Source of the DNA: Actinostola sp. cb2023 | Lineage: Eukaryota > Cnidaria > Anthozoa > Actiniaria > Actinostolidae | Direction: 5' to 3' | Assembly: GCA_033675265.1 (NCBI GenBank) | Contig: JAUJYZ010000742.1 | Span: forward strand, 92,001 to 156,000 | Length of the DNA stretch: 64,000 bases | Translations under genes and position numbers: made by a program | Notes under the pieces: generated by a model | Databases searched by the model: none | What the model was told of the DNA's origin: nothing | Seen by the model: the letters and a program-made list of their open reading frames with translations, nothing else | Shown: piece by piece, positions 9,658 through 21,020 of the stretch | Layout of the letters: each line of letters starts with the position of its first letter | Position numbering within the stretch: position 1 is the stretch's first letter

Positions 9658-10023
9658 TTACATAATTTTAAAGTTTCTGAGTGTATATCTGTTTCGGTGG
9701 GGACATGGACTTGCTAATTCGTTGCGTTTGTTTAGGGTACATAAATATTTTTTACAGATGATTGTGAATTTTTCGCTAAGGCAAGTTACAATGATAAATA
9801 TAAACATTTTTTGTTTATATTATTGTATGGTTGACATTTCTTAATTATTTTCCACTTTATGTTAAATGTTTTGTCAGCGTCTTTTAAGTTCCATATGTGT
9901 TTAGAAAGTTCTGTTTCGTTTCTTCTTTTATTGTGTCGGAAGGAGGTCTTGTGGTTTCTGTATCGTTCTTTAAAGCTTGATGCAAGTCCAACGTAAGTTT
10001 CTGTTGACGTTTCCGTTTTTACC
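9658..10023 (-). pseudogene. GIY-YIG endonuclease domain remnant, Penelope-like
   Basis: The minus strand encodes TYVGLASSFKERYRNHK, then TELSKHIWNLKDA and WKIIKKCQPYN. After a frameshift near 9790 it continues LNKRNELASPCPHRN and ends at a TAA (9658). This block order is that of the C-terminal GIY-YIG endonuclease of Penelope-like retroelements, which nicks target DNA for priming. The upstream RT is absent: at about 10023 similarity stops abruptly. A stop and a frameshift make it non-functional. Confidence 0.7.
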
Positions 10024-10101
10024 CTCGTTCAACGGCTCTTCTAGAAATCAACATGTACACGAACGTCATGCCTTTATAATATGCTTTTTGCTGGTTTTTG
10101 A

Positions 10102-10160
10102 GAGGTTTTGCGTATTAGTTATCTGATAGAGCGAGAATGAGTTGAACTCACGTCGGCCGT
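10102..10160. repeat. direct repeat, left copy, flanking a fold-back
   Basis: The segment starting AGGTTTTGCGTATTAGTTAT recurs at 10529-10599 with a small insertion (AAGCGAAGCTAAGCGAG). The pair brackets the palindrome at 10173-10391, so the palindrome may have inserted into or duplicated this repeat. Confidence 0.7.
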
Positions 10161-10172
10161 AAGAGTCATTAG

Positions 10173-10391
10173 AGAGCTTAAGCAGCACGCGTTTTTGTCA
10201 ACACGGACGGCGCGCGCACTGACGAATGATGTTCGAAACGAACGTTGACGTCGGTGACGGCAATCTACGACGTGAAAACAGGTCAAGTGCCGTCATAGAT
10301 TGCCGTCACGGACGTCAACGGTCGTTTCGAACATTATTCGTTAGTGCGCGCGCCGTCCGTGTTGACAAAAACGTGTGCTGCTTAAGCTCCC
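10173..10391. repeat. large imperfect palindrome (fold-back)
   Basis: Two arms of about 100 nt run GAGCTTAAGCAGCACGCGTT... and its reverse ...AACGTGTGCTGCTTAAGCTC, with GC-rich cores (GGACGGCGCGCGCAC / GTGCGCGCGCCGTCC) and TTCGAAACGA / TCGTTTCGAA blocks. They meet around 10275-10290. Such a structure can extrude as a cruciform. It could be a fold-back transposon; no coding capacity is present. Confidence 0.8.
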
Positions 10392-10528
10392 TATTCAACA
10401 GTGACAACAAACGACTTGAAGACAGAAGCCGAATTGATTACTTCGTAGTTTTTCATCGCATACACTATAAACTCGTCAAAAACTTACTTAACAACTGAAC
10501 TTACACTTTATATAAGCTTTCAAATGAT

Positions 10529-10599
10529 AGGTTTTGCGTATTAGTTATCTGATAAAGCGAAGCTAAGCGAGATTGAGTTGAACTCACGTCGGTCGCTAT
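10529..10599. repeat. direct repeat, right copy
   Basis: Second copy of the segment at 10102-10160, sharing GTTTTGCGTATTAGTTATCT and GTTGAACTCACGTCGG. Confidence 0.7.
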
Positions 10600-11192
10600 G
10601 ACAACAAGAGTCTCGTGAAGACCAAGATTATTATAACTCGAAAAGGATACTATAAAGCTTTCGCGGATGATCTAACTTATGGGTGGAAAATGATCCTTAT
10701 TTGTTTATCTTTATATCCCAACCTTAATATATTTGAATAGTTATCGTGATGAGCAAAAAATATCGATGTTTTGATGGTGCCTATACAATTCCCATAGTAA
10801 AATGACCAAAAATATCCCTACTTTGCCATAAAAAGGATACTATAACAAAATAAGTTTTGTAATTTTTATTGATATCAGCAGTTGGTTCATCATCTTGACT
10901 TTCATTTCCACCCTTAATAACTTTAGAAACTAATACACAAATCAAGAAAAAGACTAGCTTTGAGTACCCACTTCAGCCATTTTCGCCTAATTCCTTTGTA
11001 AATCGTGCAATTATCAGAGTCACACCCTAATGAACATCATTTGAATCTCGCGCCAAACAATAGGAAAGTCCCGTATGTGTCCCTCCATTCTGTGCGATGT
11101 GTGTTTATTAAATTAGCACTTCTAAGTAAACAGGTTCCAGTAAACACTCCGAATTGGCAGATCAACACTATTCTAGGCATTGTTTCAGTCAA
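10600..11192. other. no gene seen
   Basis: AT-rich sequence with no convincing open frame, repeat or hairpin. AAAAGGATACTATAA occurs twice (about 10640 and 10832). Confidence 0.4.
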
Positions 11193-11465
11193 CTATGTTA
11201 GGATATTTTGCGAGCGAAGCGAGCATGTGGCGAGCGACGCAGTCGCGAGTGTATTTAAAACATGTATCACCTTTTGCGGTGCAATATCGAACCAGCCCTT
11301 CGTCCTTGCCTTTCTATTCGAAATAAGAAGGTTTTTGATTCTATAGATCGAAGCGCGACTTACTTGCAAGTTTTCTTGAATGTCTTTTACTTTCCAATGC
11401 AAATATTTGTAATATACGCGTATTAAAGCGCGTTTTTCCGCACTTATGTCGCCCTTGTAAGTCAT
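11193..11465 (-). pseudogene. helix-turn-helix N-terminus of a Tc1/mariner-like transposase
   Basis: The minus strand opens with MTYKGDISAEKRALI and continues through a helix-turn-helix pattern (KVKDIQENLQVSRASIYRIK). This resembles the paired-like DNA-binding domain of Tc1/mariner transposases. The DDE catalytic domain is not found downstream, where the frame runs into GCGAGCGAAGCGAGC-type repeats. It is either a truncated copy or a stand-alone HTH fragment. Function is unlikely. Confidence 0.5.
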
Positions 11466-11941
11466 GGTCGCCTTTCTTGGCTAAGTGCGCGCGGATTTGC
11501 TATGACGATCATTCAAAAGAGCGCCGTTTTCTGAAGATTAACGGCTCCAATTACTTTTTATACTCTCACAAACTGGTTTAAATATTTCATAAATTTATTA
11601 ATTTGAATTAGATATGTTGTAAAATATGCTTAGGGTTTGCTACACAGTTATTACACATTTTGGCGTCTCTGACAATTCGTTGCATTTCTTGTTGAGACAT
11701 TTCTGAATATTTCTTAGTATTTATGTTATATGAAAATCGATCTCTCCCCCTCCCCCCTGTGTCAATGTTGATTCATAGTCACGTGTTTTGGATTTTGCGT
11801 GAAAGTCTAATCAACATTGTACTGAGGGGAGGGGAGATATCTGATATGAACATGATTTTTCATTGTTTTTAATGGGAGAATAGTCATATAAGCACCTTTG
11901 AAGCACAACTGTCTCAACAGTTTTGAATCGAATTGTAGAGC

Positions 11942-12070
11942 TTTTAAAAGCTATATGTTTTGTCAGGGGAAAATTAATAGAGGAGTCCATCTTCCCTATT
12001 GCCCTTAGATCCATCAGATTGTTAGCATGGCTATTTTTAGCAACAAGCTATGATTGGTTGGATGTAAATG
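11942..12070. repeat. inverted repeat partner A
   Basis: The segment containing AGGGGAAAATTAATAGAGGA and GATTGTTAGCATGGCTATTT matches, in reverse orientation, the segment at 14628-14760. The two copies are about 2.6 kb apart and diverged. Confidence 0.65.
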
Positions 12071-14372
12071 ACGTCACTTGCAGTAAACATGGCGGACATC
12101 TCCTTCGTCGATGCTGAACATTTTATACCACAGCTACATCTACATGTAGTTATTAATAAATTAAATTGATAAATCGTTTATTGTATGGCTATTTTTTGCT
12201 TTTAAAATGTGGGTTTTGAATTTTTGAATTTGTAAGCGGCCGCGCGGTTTCCCGCCATTTATGTAAATAAGAAATCTGCTCAATCAAATTCAAACAAGAA
12301 AGTCAACACGGAAAACCCGTTCAGTTAAAACCTATCCAATTTATATAACGATTACAAACCGTTCAACTAAGTTCACTATTCTACGTGAAATGTCTTCATA
12401 TAACACCGTAAGGGATTTATTTCTTTGAAATGGAGCTGTAAAGTTTGAAAAGAGTCAAAAAACTTCGCCGGTGAGTCGGATTGACTCAACTCAACATGGT
12501 AGCCAAAAACTACAACTACAACTATAAGCCTGCTGAGTGTCGACATTTGTACTTCTATTTCTTCGTTTATTGCTTTGAATAATTAGGGAGTATTCCCAGG
12601 AAAAGATGGAATCGATTGATGTTAATTGAAAGTACTGAATTCGACGAAAAGAGAGGATACGTTGGCCTCGCTTTACAAAGAAATGTGCTTGCTTTTGGCC
12701 TTGAACTTGAAGCTTGATTCACGATGAACATAGAACAGCTGCTTCAAAAACCTTCAAAAACGCGTTCAAAGACGAAATATCGTCTAAAACATTCCTTCAA
12801 ACACATTGAATCTCTTTGGATCTATTTGGTGGCTCGTATTTATTACTATCTCGAGTGTTTTAGGAGTTAAAGAAATAAAACAACAACAGAAAACAACAAC
12901 CTGAGAGTGAAGCTGAGTCAACAAATACGAGGGATTCAAACAAGATTTGTGAAGGTAAAGCGTGCATAGATTATGGTTCTTTTGTTCCCGCCAACGACTG
13001 CAAAGTGTGTGAGGATTATTTTTCTTAGACTTAATGATGTTTACATTCCATCTTTGAACTGCCTCTCAGTTGTTTGACTGATTTTGATTCATTGAAAATT
13101 TGTCGCTTGATTGTAGTCGTTTCTCAAAACATTTGCAATAAAAACTGACGAGTCGTGTTGGGAGTTGAAGTCAGTTTTGTTTGCCATAGATTTGTGTTTA
13201 TTACATAATTATGCCAGGACAAAGCACATACATGATCTTGTGAGTAGTTGGATCTGATGAGCTTGATATAAAGTCGCTTCATCGGAAAAGATTTGCCTAC
13301 AAATTGGAACATTTGGTCATTTCGGTCCTAGCCCCTGCGAATCCCTTCGAATTCTTATTCTTCTTTTTTTCCTGTCAGTTTCTGATTGTTTTTCACTTCG
13401 GTATATTAATATTATATATATAATATGCAATATGTACTTCAGTTTAATAAATATTTTCGCTTGACCCCCTCCCCTCCCCCCCCACGAAATCCCCAAATCA
13501 GTCATAGATTATTGCTTTTATAATCACATGCCGTGATTAATACATCGACATATATAACACTTACTTGTTACATTAATTGTGCATGGAAAAAGGGTTCACC
13601 ACTGCTTTGCATTGAGTATTTTCACCGCTATCAGTTCCCTCAGATTCATCAGTTTTGTTTGTGCAACGGCGAAGGCACAAGCTGTGATCTTTGATCAATA
13701 GTCATACTAACAACACCAGAGAAGCCTGACACATCATAGTTTTGAATGCCCAGGAGTTTGCATCGAGTCAAAATAATACAATGATCAATAGATATAAATA
13801 CTAGGAAGAGCTTCGAGGCTGTTATGTATATACTCTGTATGGGACTCTATGAAAACTGGCCGAAATACGGTGCGAAAATTTTACGAACTAACATGTATTT
13901 GGTATCAAAATGTCCATAAATGCGCGGGCTATGCTAATCCGTAGTTAATTTTGTGACTAGGCCTGTGTAGTTTCAATAAAAGCTATTTTTGTGGGCTGAC
14001 AGGCCAGTTTGAGGTCATGTCACGCCAATTCTCTTGGAAGGTAGACCCATTCAACTAAAAAAATACGGTACTTTTTTGCATCGAATTTCAATTATAACCA
14101 AATAATATGGTCCACGAAAGATCAAACAAACTAAACCCGTCGTTAACTTTTTAGTTATATGCATTTATACGAGGAAAATTGCAAAAAACCTTGAATTTGA
14201 GCCCATGTTTGTATGTACTAAAATGTGGGGGCGTGCCAAAGAAATTCTAGCTGACTACTTGTGACAAATCTTTCCCGATGATAATTTCTTTGAGTGGATC
14301 GTTTTTTTCTCTTGTAAAAAAACAGCTCGCTTTCTTTCTCGGCTTTAGATTTTTCTATATATTTTTTCGCGG
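12071..14372. other. 2.3 kb without recognisable genes
   Basis: No coding exon, RNA gene or clear repeat could be supported. Isolated short open frames show no recognisable motifs. The GC-rich patch around 12236 (GCGGCCGCGCGGTTTCCCGC) is unexplained. It lies between the two inverted partners at 11942 and 14628. Confidence 0.4.
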
Positions 14373-14424
14373 TTATTCGTGATTTCACGGCGTTGTTAGC
14401 ACAACGCCGTGAAATCACGAATAA
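14373..14424. repeat. perfect 24-bp hairpin with 4-nt loop
   Basis: TTATTCGTGATTTCACGGCG plus four more bases is followed by TAGC and then the exact reverse complement. It lies about 195 nt from a CCAATCGGAACGCGCG motif (14618-14633). Confidence 0.9.
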
Positions 14425-14627
14425 TTAAAATATATAATATATTATTATTATAATTAAAATTACCTAGCGTAATCAGAAGTACCGGGTAGGGTTTCATATT
14501 TGTATTGGATTTCGTCCTCTAAATGACAGCCTATTTTCATCTTTATTCTCTTGATTTTACACCATTGTCAATATCGTACATCGCGATGAAAAAATTACCC
14601 GGTCTTCTTCTTACCGACCAATCGGAA

Positions 14628-14760
14628 CGCGCGCATGGAACCAACCAATCACAGCTTGTTGCTAAAAATAGCCAAGCTAACAATCTGATGGGAACCACGT
14701 ATATTAAGAGATGGACTCCCCTATTAATTTTCCCCTGGTTTTGTGTAATCCGAAAAAGGT
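14628..14760. repeat. inverted repeat partner B
   Basis: Reverse-orientation match to 11942-12070. It contains GGGGAAAATTAATAGGGGAG and TGTTAGCTTGGCTATTTTTA on the minus strand. Confidence 0.65.
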
Positions 14761-14865
14761 TTTAAATGCTAGAAAACAACTAAATATTTTCGATTTTATG
14801 TGATTTTACGTACCCCCACCCTTATCTATTCAGAAACTATTGAAATTGGGATCCCTGTGTATTAT

Positions 14866-15087
14866 TTACGATAATTTTATAGGTTGGGGTTCCTGTGTAG
14901 TCCTATAATATATCTGTTCAGTAGCCGTTTGAAATGAAGTTGAACAAGCGTGACACGATTTGGTGTTGATGTATTTCTCTTTATGTCTTGTTAGACTTCT
15001 CTGATGATTGAAGGGTTTACTGCATTCAGGACAAGTGAATGTAGGTTCACTTGCTTCACCGACCCACTTCGACAAGAGCTGGGTCAC
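14866..15087 (-). pseudogene. C2H2 zinc-finger fragment
   Basis: The minus strand encodes one clear C2H2 finger (FTCPECSKPFNHQRSLTRHK) followed by a second CxxC pair (KSCHACSTSF) whose histidines are not in place. The style resembles the N-terminal finger on the Polinton mini-element ATPase at 34804 (CPECDKEFSRNDNLKRH). It may be an exon or a detached piece of a virus-like element gene. No splice sites or partner domains were found. Confidence 0.4.
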
Positions 15088-16297
15088 TTCTTGGTCTGTT
15101 TAGCACATGGGCATTTTGTCTGCGCATGCGTGAAATGCCAACATGAACACAAAGACCCTCTGACACGCGCATATATCCCGCGCCATCCCGCGCTAATTTA
15201 AATACCAGGAATAACAAACAAGATGGCGAAGTTCTATCTCATATATTTATTTATTAACTTGTCTATATGAACATATGCAACTCTAAACTGATGGATTCTA
15301 TTTTATCAATGCTGAAGGCATACTGCAGTTGTCATAACCAGTATTTACGATGCATTGTGAGTTGCATATTGCAAGGAGAGGGAGGTCCAGACATGACAAG
15401 CTAAACTGACAATGGCTGCCGTCTTCGTCGTATACATGCACTTTGAACATTCATAGCAGGAGCTATGCATTTTTTGAAAGTCATTTATTGTGATGAATGG
15501 AATGACTATTGAATAATCTTCGCCTCCGTAACATTAAGCAGCTTGGGGGTCGGTAGAAATCGAAAGATAATTTGACTTGAATGCTTGGAGTCCACATTTC
15601 TGCTCGTCGCGAGTCCCGTAAATGGTAAGCAAAAATATTGCAATGCAAAACAGTGGAAACAAGTTTTAATTTTCTTAACAACTAATTTTTCTGCAAATTA
15701 AGTCTGTTCTCTCATTTATACTTTCAAAGACCACAGTCGCATTTCAATGTAAAATATCTCGTCATCAAAAGAAATAACAGCGGCCAAAGATATACCCACG
15801 GGTAGAAGTGTTTATCGTCTTTAAAAATGAGTAAATTTTCATGACGTTTAAACTTTAGAAACGCGTAGATCTCCTACAAAATATCCTTAAAATGAGCTAT
15901 CGAGCTGGAAAATGGTTCCAGACGTCACTGGTCAATGCTGTGTTGACGCATGCGCAGACAAAATACCCATATGCTGGTCTGTTTGAGAAGAATCATTCTC
16001 AAACTCATTAATAATTCATGAGGTCATTAGCGAATCAGTTACCATCTTTCTGGTCACATGGAAGACCTTGGATACCCGGTATTTCACTGATACTAATGAG
16101 TTCTCAACCCATGGGTTGAGATATCTCAATACACGGATTGAGAACTCTTTTAACCATCCCCGCCGACTAAACAAAACACAGACATAACATTCAAATGTTT
16201 ATTACATTGCATCTAAGATGAGTTAGTTCTTATTAATAGTAAACTTACAATTCACAAACAATCCCGAGTCAAATATTCCACTCTCAATGCCCTCCCT
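15088..16297. other. 1.2 kb without recognisable genes
   Basis: No supported gene. Between 15960 and 16150 several GTTTGAGAA / TTCTCAAAC and GGGTTGAGA / TCTCAACC pairs can fold into short hairpins just 3' of the Crypton remnant. Confidence 0.4.
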
Positions 16298-17520
16298 TTA
16301 TACTTCTTTGTCCTTACTAGAAGATGAACAAGTTTCAGTAGATTCGACGGTTTTAGTGCTGGTGGAAGTAGTAGGTCCTAGTAATTTAGACACTGTAGCA
16401 CTTTGCTTAACAGAAGGCTTTTCGTAAGTTAGCAATGCGTTTGATCTATGTCCGGTCCTTTCACGAATCATTTTCTCTTGGACGCCTGAGTTAAATAACT
16501 TTGTGGCACAAGTTACTCTTAAACAATGAGCCATTTTTACCTTAATTCCCACCTCCTTACACATATTTGGCAAGATTGCGTTTAGTGTGTTAATTCCCAC
16601 AGGAGAATTTTCAAATGCAAGCTTAGTTTTACTAGGCCTAAAGTAAAAGCAATTAGAGGCTTTGAATTGAACAAGGCCTATATACATTTGAAACAGCTCA
16701 ACCAAACAGGGGCTATGTTTCTCTCCATTTTGATGACAAATGTGCTTAATACTCTTTGGGATATATTTCAAATCATTCAGACCCCCATGAAATGTTTTAC
16801 ATGCATTTTCCTCGAATTTGATAAAGTCAAGGCCAAGATCAAAATTATTTATCCTCAAATTCCGCTGTTCGCCACCTCTTATCCCAAATATTTTGCCGTT
16901 GAAAAAATAAATCGTATTAAGAAGCGACTTAGCTGTACTACAACCTAATAGTCCCTTGCTTCAAAATAACCTTTCGTCTTCATCCGTAACCGCCTCCTTT
17001 TCTGCCTTCTTTGTTTCTAGCGGTAACACCTCGGCCCGTCGCGTCTTTCATTTCGGCATCAAGACATCGGCGGAAAATGAAGAATCTATAAAATTAAAGA
17101 ATAAAGGTTAAAGTTTTACGTTTAACTACTTTTTCAAACAGTTATCGTGAGTTTGGAACCGGACTAAAATCAAATGACTATGTACACGATTGCTCAAAAC
17201 ATACCTCTTGTCACTGTTATCTAAAGGATTAAGTGCATTGGCACCGTTCTGTTCCTCCAAATGCCTTTTAATACCGCACACTATCCCATACAAGGTACGA
17301 GGCGGATAACGTCCACCATTCTTGTTGGCGACCTCTTGGACAAACTTTGTAAGCCAATAGTTTAATGATGAACTATTCATGTCTTCAAGGTTTTCTTCTA
17401 CACTTTGAACTTCTCTGACATTGTAATCCCTTAACACGCTTCCTACTTCTACTGTAGGAAATTTGATAACTCTGCTTCTTTGCCAGCTTCTAAATGTGTC
17501 GACGCTCCACCTATTTTTAT
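16298..17520 (-). pseudogene. Crypton-type tyrosine recombinase gene remnant (copy 1), spliced
   Basis: An upstream exon (17520 to about 17209) has a core-binding-like region (NRWSVDTFRSWQRSR, then LEDMNSSSLNYWLTKFVQEV and YGIVCGIKRHL) and ends at a good donor (AG|GTATGT). A downstream exon entering before 16900 encodes FFNGKIFGIRGGEQRNLRIN and the C-terminal recombinase region with AHCLRVTCATKLFN and RTGHRSNALLTYEKP, matching the R/HxxR and late Tyr region of DUF3504/KIAA1958-type Crypton recombinases. These enzymes cut and join DNA through a tyrosine. The first exon and element borders are not identifiable, and an AAT microsatellite sits just upstream (17526-17548). Confidence 0.75.
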
Positions 17521-17874
17521 AGATTATTATTATTATTATTATTATTATAGATGGTCGATTTGGGCCTTGCGTCATGCAATAAACTCTCTTCATCTTCAAC
17601 ACTTTTCGGATCTCGAAATCGGGAAGAGTGGTCTGTTCTTTCCATCTTAGCAGTGATTACAAACCCAAAACTAACTGTGCATGGTGTCGTTTTTATTTTT
17701 ATTTTTTTATGGTACCTTTGGGAATATACATGTAGTTATACTACATAACTAGTTTCGGTATGTTAGATAGATACATAAGTACTAATTAAACAAAACATGC
17801 TAGACTGATTAAACAAAAGCAGTACTTATCTCATGCATATACTCATCATGAATTATTAATCACGATTGAGAAAC

Positions 17875-18019
17875 CATTTCTTAAACTTGCGCTTCGTGTT
17901 GTATCAGGGGACTCCAAACACCGAGAAACAATAAAAGCACTCGGCCTACGGCCTCGTGCTTTCATCTGTTTCTCGGTGTTTGGAACCCATGATACAACAC
18001 TCGCTCTCGTTTAAGAAAT
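17875..18019. repeat. palindrome with 60-nt arms
   Basis: Arms open ATTTCTTAAAC and close GTTTAAGAAAT, with internal matched blocks TGTTGTATCA / TGATACAACA and CCAAACACCGAGAAACA / TGTTTCTCGGTGTTTGG. The centre is TCGGCCTACGGCCTC. It is non-coding. Confidence 0.85.
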
Positions 18020-18127
18020 ATTACATCACGTTGGTTCTACTTGAGTCAGTCGAAACTGAGAATGAATGTGTGGTTCAATGGGTCGGATTTCAGTAATAGT
18101 GGAGGTTGGTCAGTTGGCAATCGTAGG

Positions 18128-19235
18128 GATAAAAAAATCGTGTGTTTGACTCTGGTGTGGGTTAATGGAGGGTTTTTTCCCGATACACAGACGAACTTAC
18201 ATATGGTCACCTGTTGATAAAACAATAGATCACTTATTTAGCGTGGCTCTCCATTGTTTAAGTTAATCTTTGTACAATTTTTATCCTGGAGATGGGTGTT
18301 TGAAACCTCGACATAAAAAATATTAGGTTGAAGATACTTTATCAAATTAAACAATAGACCAGTTGTTACATAACGTGATAAAAAGATTAGTCCTTAAACT
18401 GATCGCGTTGGACCTTGATTTGGATGCTGACATAGTTTGTAAGAACAATAGGTATATCCAAGAGAACAATAGCCTGTACGGCTGAGTTTAATCGGTTTGA
18501 TTTTCAGCGGTGGAAACTTTAAGTTTTAAATAAGATTAACTGGAATTTAATACTAAAAATAAACGTGATCAGAATTACACGTTCAAAGATCCTTAGGCTA
18601 CTCCGTTACAATAAAATTAATTGGATTTAGACTTTGATTTGGATGCTAAAAAATAGTTTGTTAACAATAGGTATCCTAGAGAACAATAGGCTGGTTGAAC
18701 TCGCTGCCGTTGTATATTTTACAATGATTGATCACACAGACGTTTTGCTTTATTTGTTTATTTGATGATTATCTACTCTGTAGACAGGCGTTATCTCAGG
18801 GCTTTTTCACACCGTGAGGTGATCGGGTAGCTAGAGGCTTAGCAGGTTAAGGGAGGTAAGAGTGGTGGACATTTTCGAATACAGAGTTCTCAAAATGGAT
18901 TTTTCTTTATGTTTGTTTGTGCCGACGTCACTTGTTTGTGTCACGAACTGCTGACTCTCGGAAAAATGAAATACTGGGAAATAAAAAAAACGGCAGCGAA
19001 AAATGTCGTTTTAAAATAATCGTGGCATAACACAGATCCTTAGGCCGGTGTGGTGGCCCGGAGAGGGTCTGGACCCTTGCTCGGGCTGGTCCGGGCGACC
19101 CGTGGTCCAGAACTCGGATGGCACCGGTGATACCGGTGTGCACCGGTGGCCCGTGGCGCAGAACTCGTGTGGTATCGGATGGCACCGGTGTGCACCGGTG
19201 CGCCCGTGGCGTTGAACTGTCATTTGACTACTACT
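18128..19235. mobile_element. solitary, diverged terminal repeat of the Polinton-derived mini-element family
   Basis: Stretches match the right TIR of the 32467-37056 element in order: GTGTTTGACTCT, the TCACCTGTTGAT block, ACAATAGATCACTTAT, GGTTGAAGATACTTTA, CAGTTGTTACATAACGTGAT, then the GGCACCGGTGTGCACCGGTG terminus and a final ACTACT. No internal genes and no second TIR follow. Compared with the TIR it carries an extra segment (about 18390-18700) containing a diverged direct duplication (TTGATTTGGATGCT, AACAATAGGTAT and GAGAACAATAG occur twice). It probably arose by recombination between TIRs or by deletion. Confidence 0.78.
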
Positions 19236-19615
19236 TCTTAGCTTATACCGTTCCCTTTCAGCGATCCGCTGGAAAAACCCGTATGTATTGTATGGTCAAT
19301 AAGGACAGTCTGGTATGCTAGGATACCGTGGACCGTGGTCAGAAATAGAAAATTCCACCCACTTCAACAACCAATCAGAACGCGCGATTTCTTAGGATAC
19401 CGGAACGAAAAAAAAATAATGTGGAGTATTTCAACTTTGCATATTATTATGAGTGTTGTGAATAGTTTTACTATCAAACCGTCCAAACCAGGTATCCCAG
19501 CAACACACCAAAATCATCAAAGAATTTTTCATATTGATTGACTTCACACCTTCCTTGGTCGTTTCCTGTGAAACCAACACCAGAATAATTGACGAAAAAG
19601 ACAAGATTTACATAC
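19236..19615. other. intronic spacer
   Basis: No gene. It contains a CCAATCAGAACGCGCG motif at about 19373, here without an adjacent hairpin. Confidence 0.4.
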
Positions 19616-19837
19616 TTTCACAAATTCCTTGTTGCATAACAGTTATCAATGTTTTCCTTTGGCATGAAATCTTTTCCAACTCACAAGGGTTTAAATATGA
19701 ACCAGCGTCTGACCCACAAACTGGCTGAAGATTTTTCGAGCACATGGTCTGGCATACACATGTTGGCGTGTTGTCCACTACCTTACAGGTTGAGTACGGC
19801 ACACTAGAACAGTTCGTTCTTTTACATGATTCGCTTC
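19616..19837 (-). CDS. follistatin/Kazal-type module exon
   Basis: A 222-bp exon (74 codons) with phase-1 borders: acceptor ATGAAAAG|GA and donor GAAA|GTATGT. Ten cysteines: SC, TNC, STC, PTCVC, MC, PVCGSDAGSY, NPC, SC, GIC. The Kazal core GSDAGSY departs from the usual GSDGxTY. It shares the TPTCVCQ stretch with the 7778-8005 exon, so these two are probably the closest paralogues. The acceptor is less pyrimidine-rich than the others. Confidence 0.8.
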
Positions 19838-19879
19838 CTTTTCATAATAAAATACAACAGTAAGTTACTCGTGTGACTT

Positions 19880-20036
19880 AAGAAATGAAACACATCTTCC
19901 GTGTTTTCACGCACTTATGAAAACCGAGTCAAACTGAGGTACGTTTGGGAAAATTCGAGAGCAGATCAGTCCAAACACGAGACGTACCGAGGTTTTCATA
20001 AGCGCGTGAAAACACGGAAGATGTGTTTCATTTCTT
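19880..20036. repeat. palindrome flanked by TTCTTTTATAA
   Basis: Arms AAGAAATGAAACACATCTTC / GAAGATGTGTTTCATTTCTT continue inward through TTTTCACGC / GCGTGAAAA and AAAACCGAG / TACCGAGGTTTT blocks. The right arm runs straight into TTCTTTTATAA (20032-20042). A CCAAATCAGAATGC motif follows about 100 nt later (20145). Confidence 0.85.
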
Positions 20037-20469
20037 TTATAAAATAATTATCTTTTTGAAATAAAGTAAAAAAACAAAAGATAAGCAGACGAAAAAACAT
20101 AAATCCTCTATTTTCAAAATCGTAATTCTCAATACATTGCACGAACCAAATCAGAATGCTCGATATATGTGGCTTTGATTATTTTTGGGCGAGTATTTGA
20201 ACTGGCAAACAGGCTGTGGGCAAGAAAATGTGTCATTTTAATTGTGATTTAACCTCAAATCAAGTTGAAACCCAAGCCAAAAGTTAACAGTTATACATAT
20301 TTTGTTAAAAAGAGCAGCCTGAATACAAAGATGGAGGAAATAGTTCTTTTTGAAAGCAAAAATGTCCACTATTCGTGATCGTGGTTCTTAGTACTGAACG
20401 AAACCGATGGAGAGCAACCATGCATGCTTGCAAAAACTCGTTAAAGCTGTTTGGGATACGGTGCAATAT

Positions 20470-20790
20470 GGCTGAGAAGTAGACAAAGTGCTTTGAATTT
20501 GTCTACTTCCTCTAGTTCGGTTGTTTTGGCTGTTGGGATGGCCGAATGTTGTAGCTTGCAAGTGACTGCTCGTTTCGGTGACCCGAAATGGCTATAATGT
20601 GGCGGTTGGACAGCCGTGCGTATGACAGAATGATGACAGTTGCCCTAATACAATGATCTGCATAGCTCTTGGAGAGATTCGCGTTAACACTCAGACAATT
20701 ATTTCATCATATTTCCAAGCTTGTTTACGCCGAGGTATTTCATATCATCGAGCTGATTTTCATCAAAATTCTTAGGTGGTTCACGACACT
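20470..20790 (-). pseudogene. Crypton-type tyrosine recombinase remnant (copy 3)
   Basis: Minus-strand pieces match the C-terminal recombinase region of the gene at 44149-45958: YLGVNKLGNMMK, then after a frameshift DHCIRATVIILSYA and NRHIIAISGHRNEQSLASYN. The HxxR box (HCIRAT) and GHR / late Tyr region are present. It is truncated on both sides and cannot be functional. Confidence 0.75.
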
Positions 20791-21020
20791 AGCATGCATG
20801 TTATTCATGTAAGTTTTAGAATATCAAAGTTTTAAACATATCATTTATGAAAATGTTGCCTATGAAAATGTCGTAAACAAATTAGGTAGTTTTAGATCAG
20901 AAAAAGTCGATAATAGACCTCTTTAGCTTCGTATGTAAATTGCCCATTTCAAACCATGTGATGTAAACATAATATTCTCTGGAGAATTGTTCCTTTATAT
21001 CTCTGAAATTTATTCGTTCA

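Noticed and set aside
14218..14418. 66-aa basic frame as a bZIP-like protein
   Set aside because: No leucine heptads; part of it is the hairpin at 14373-14424.
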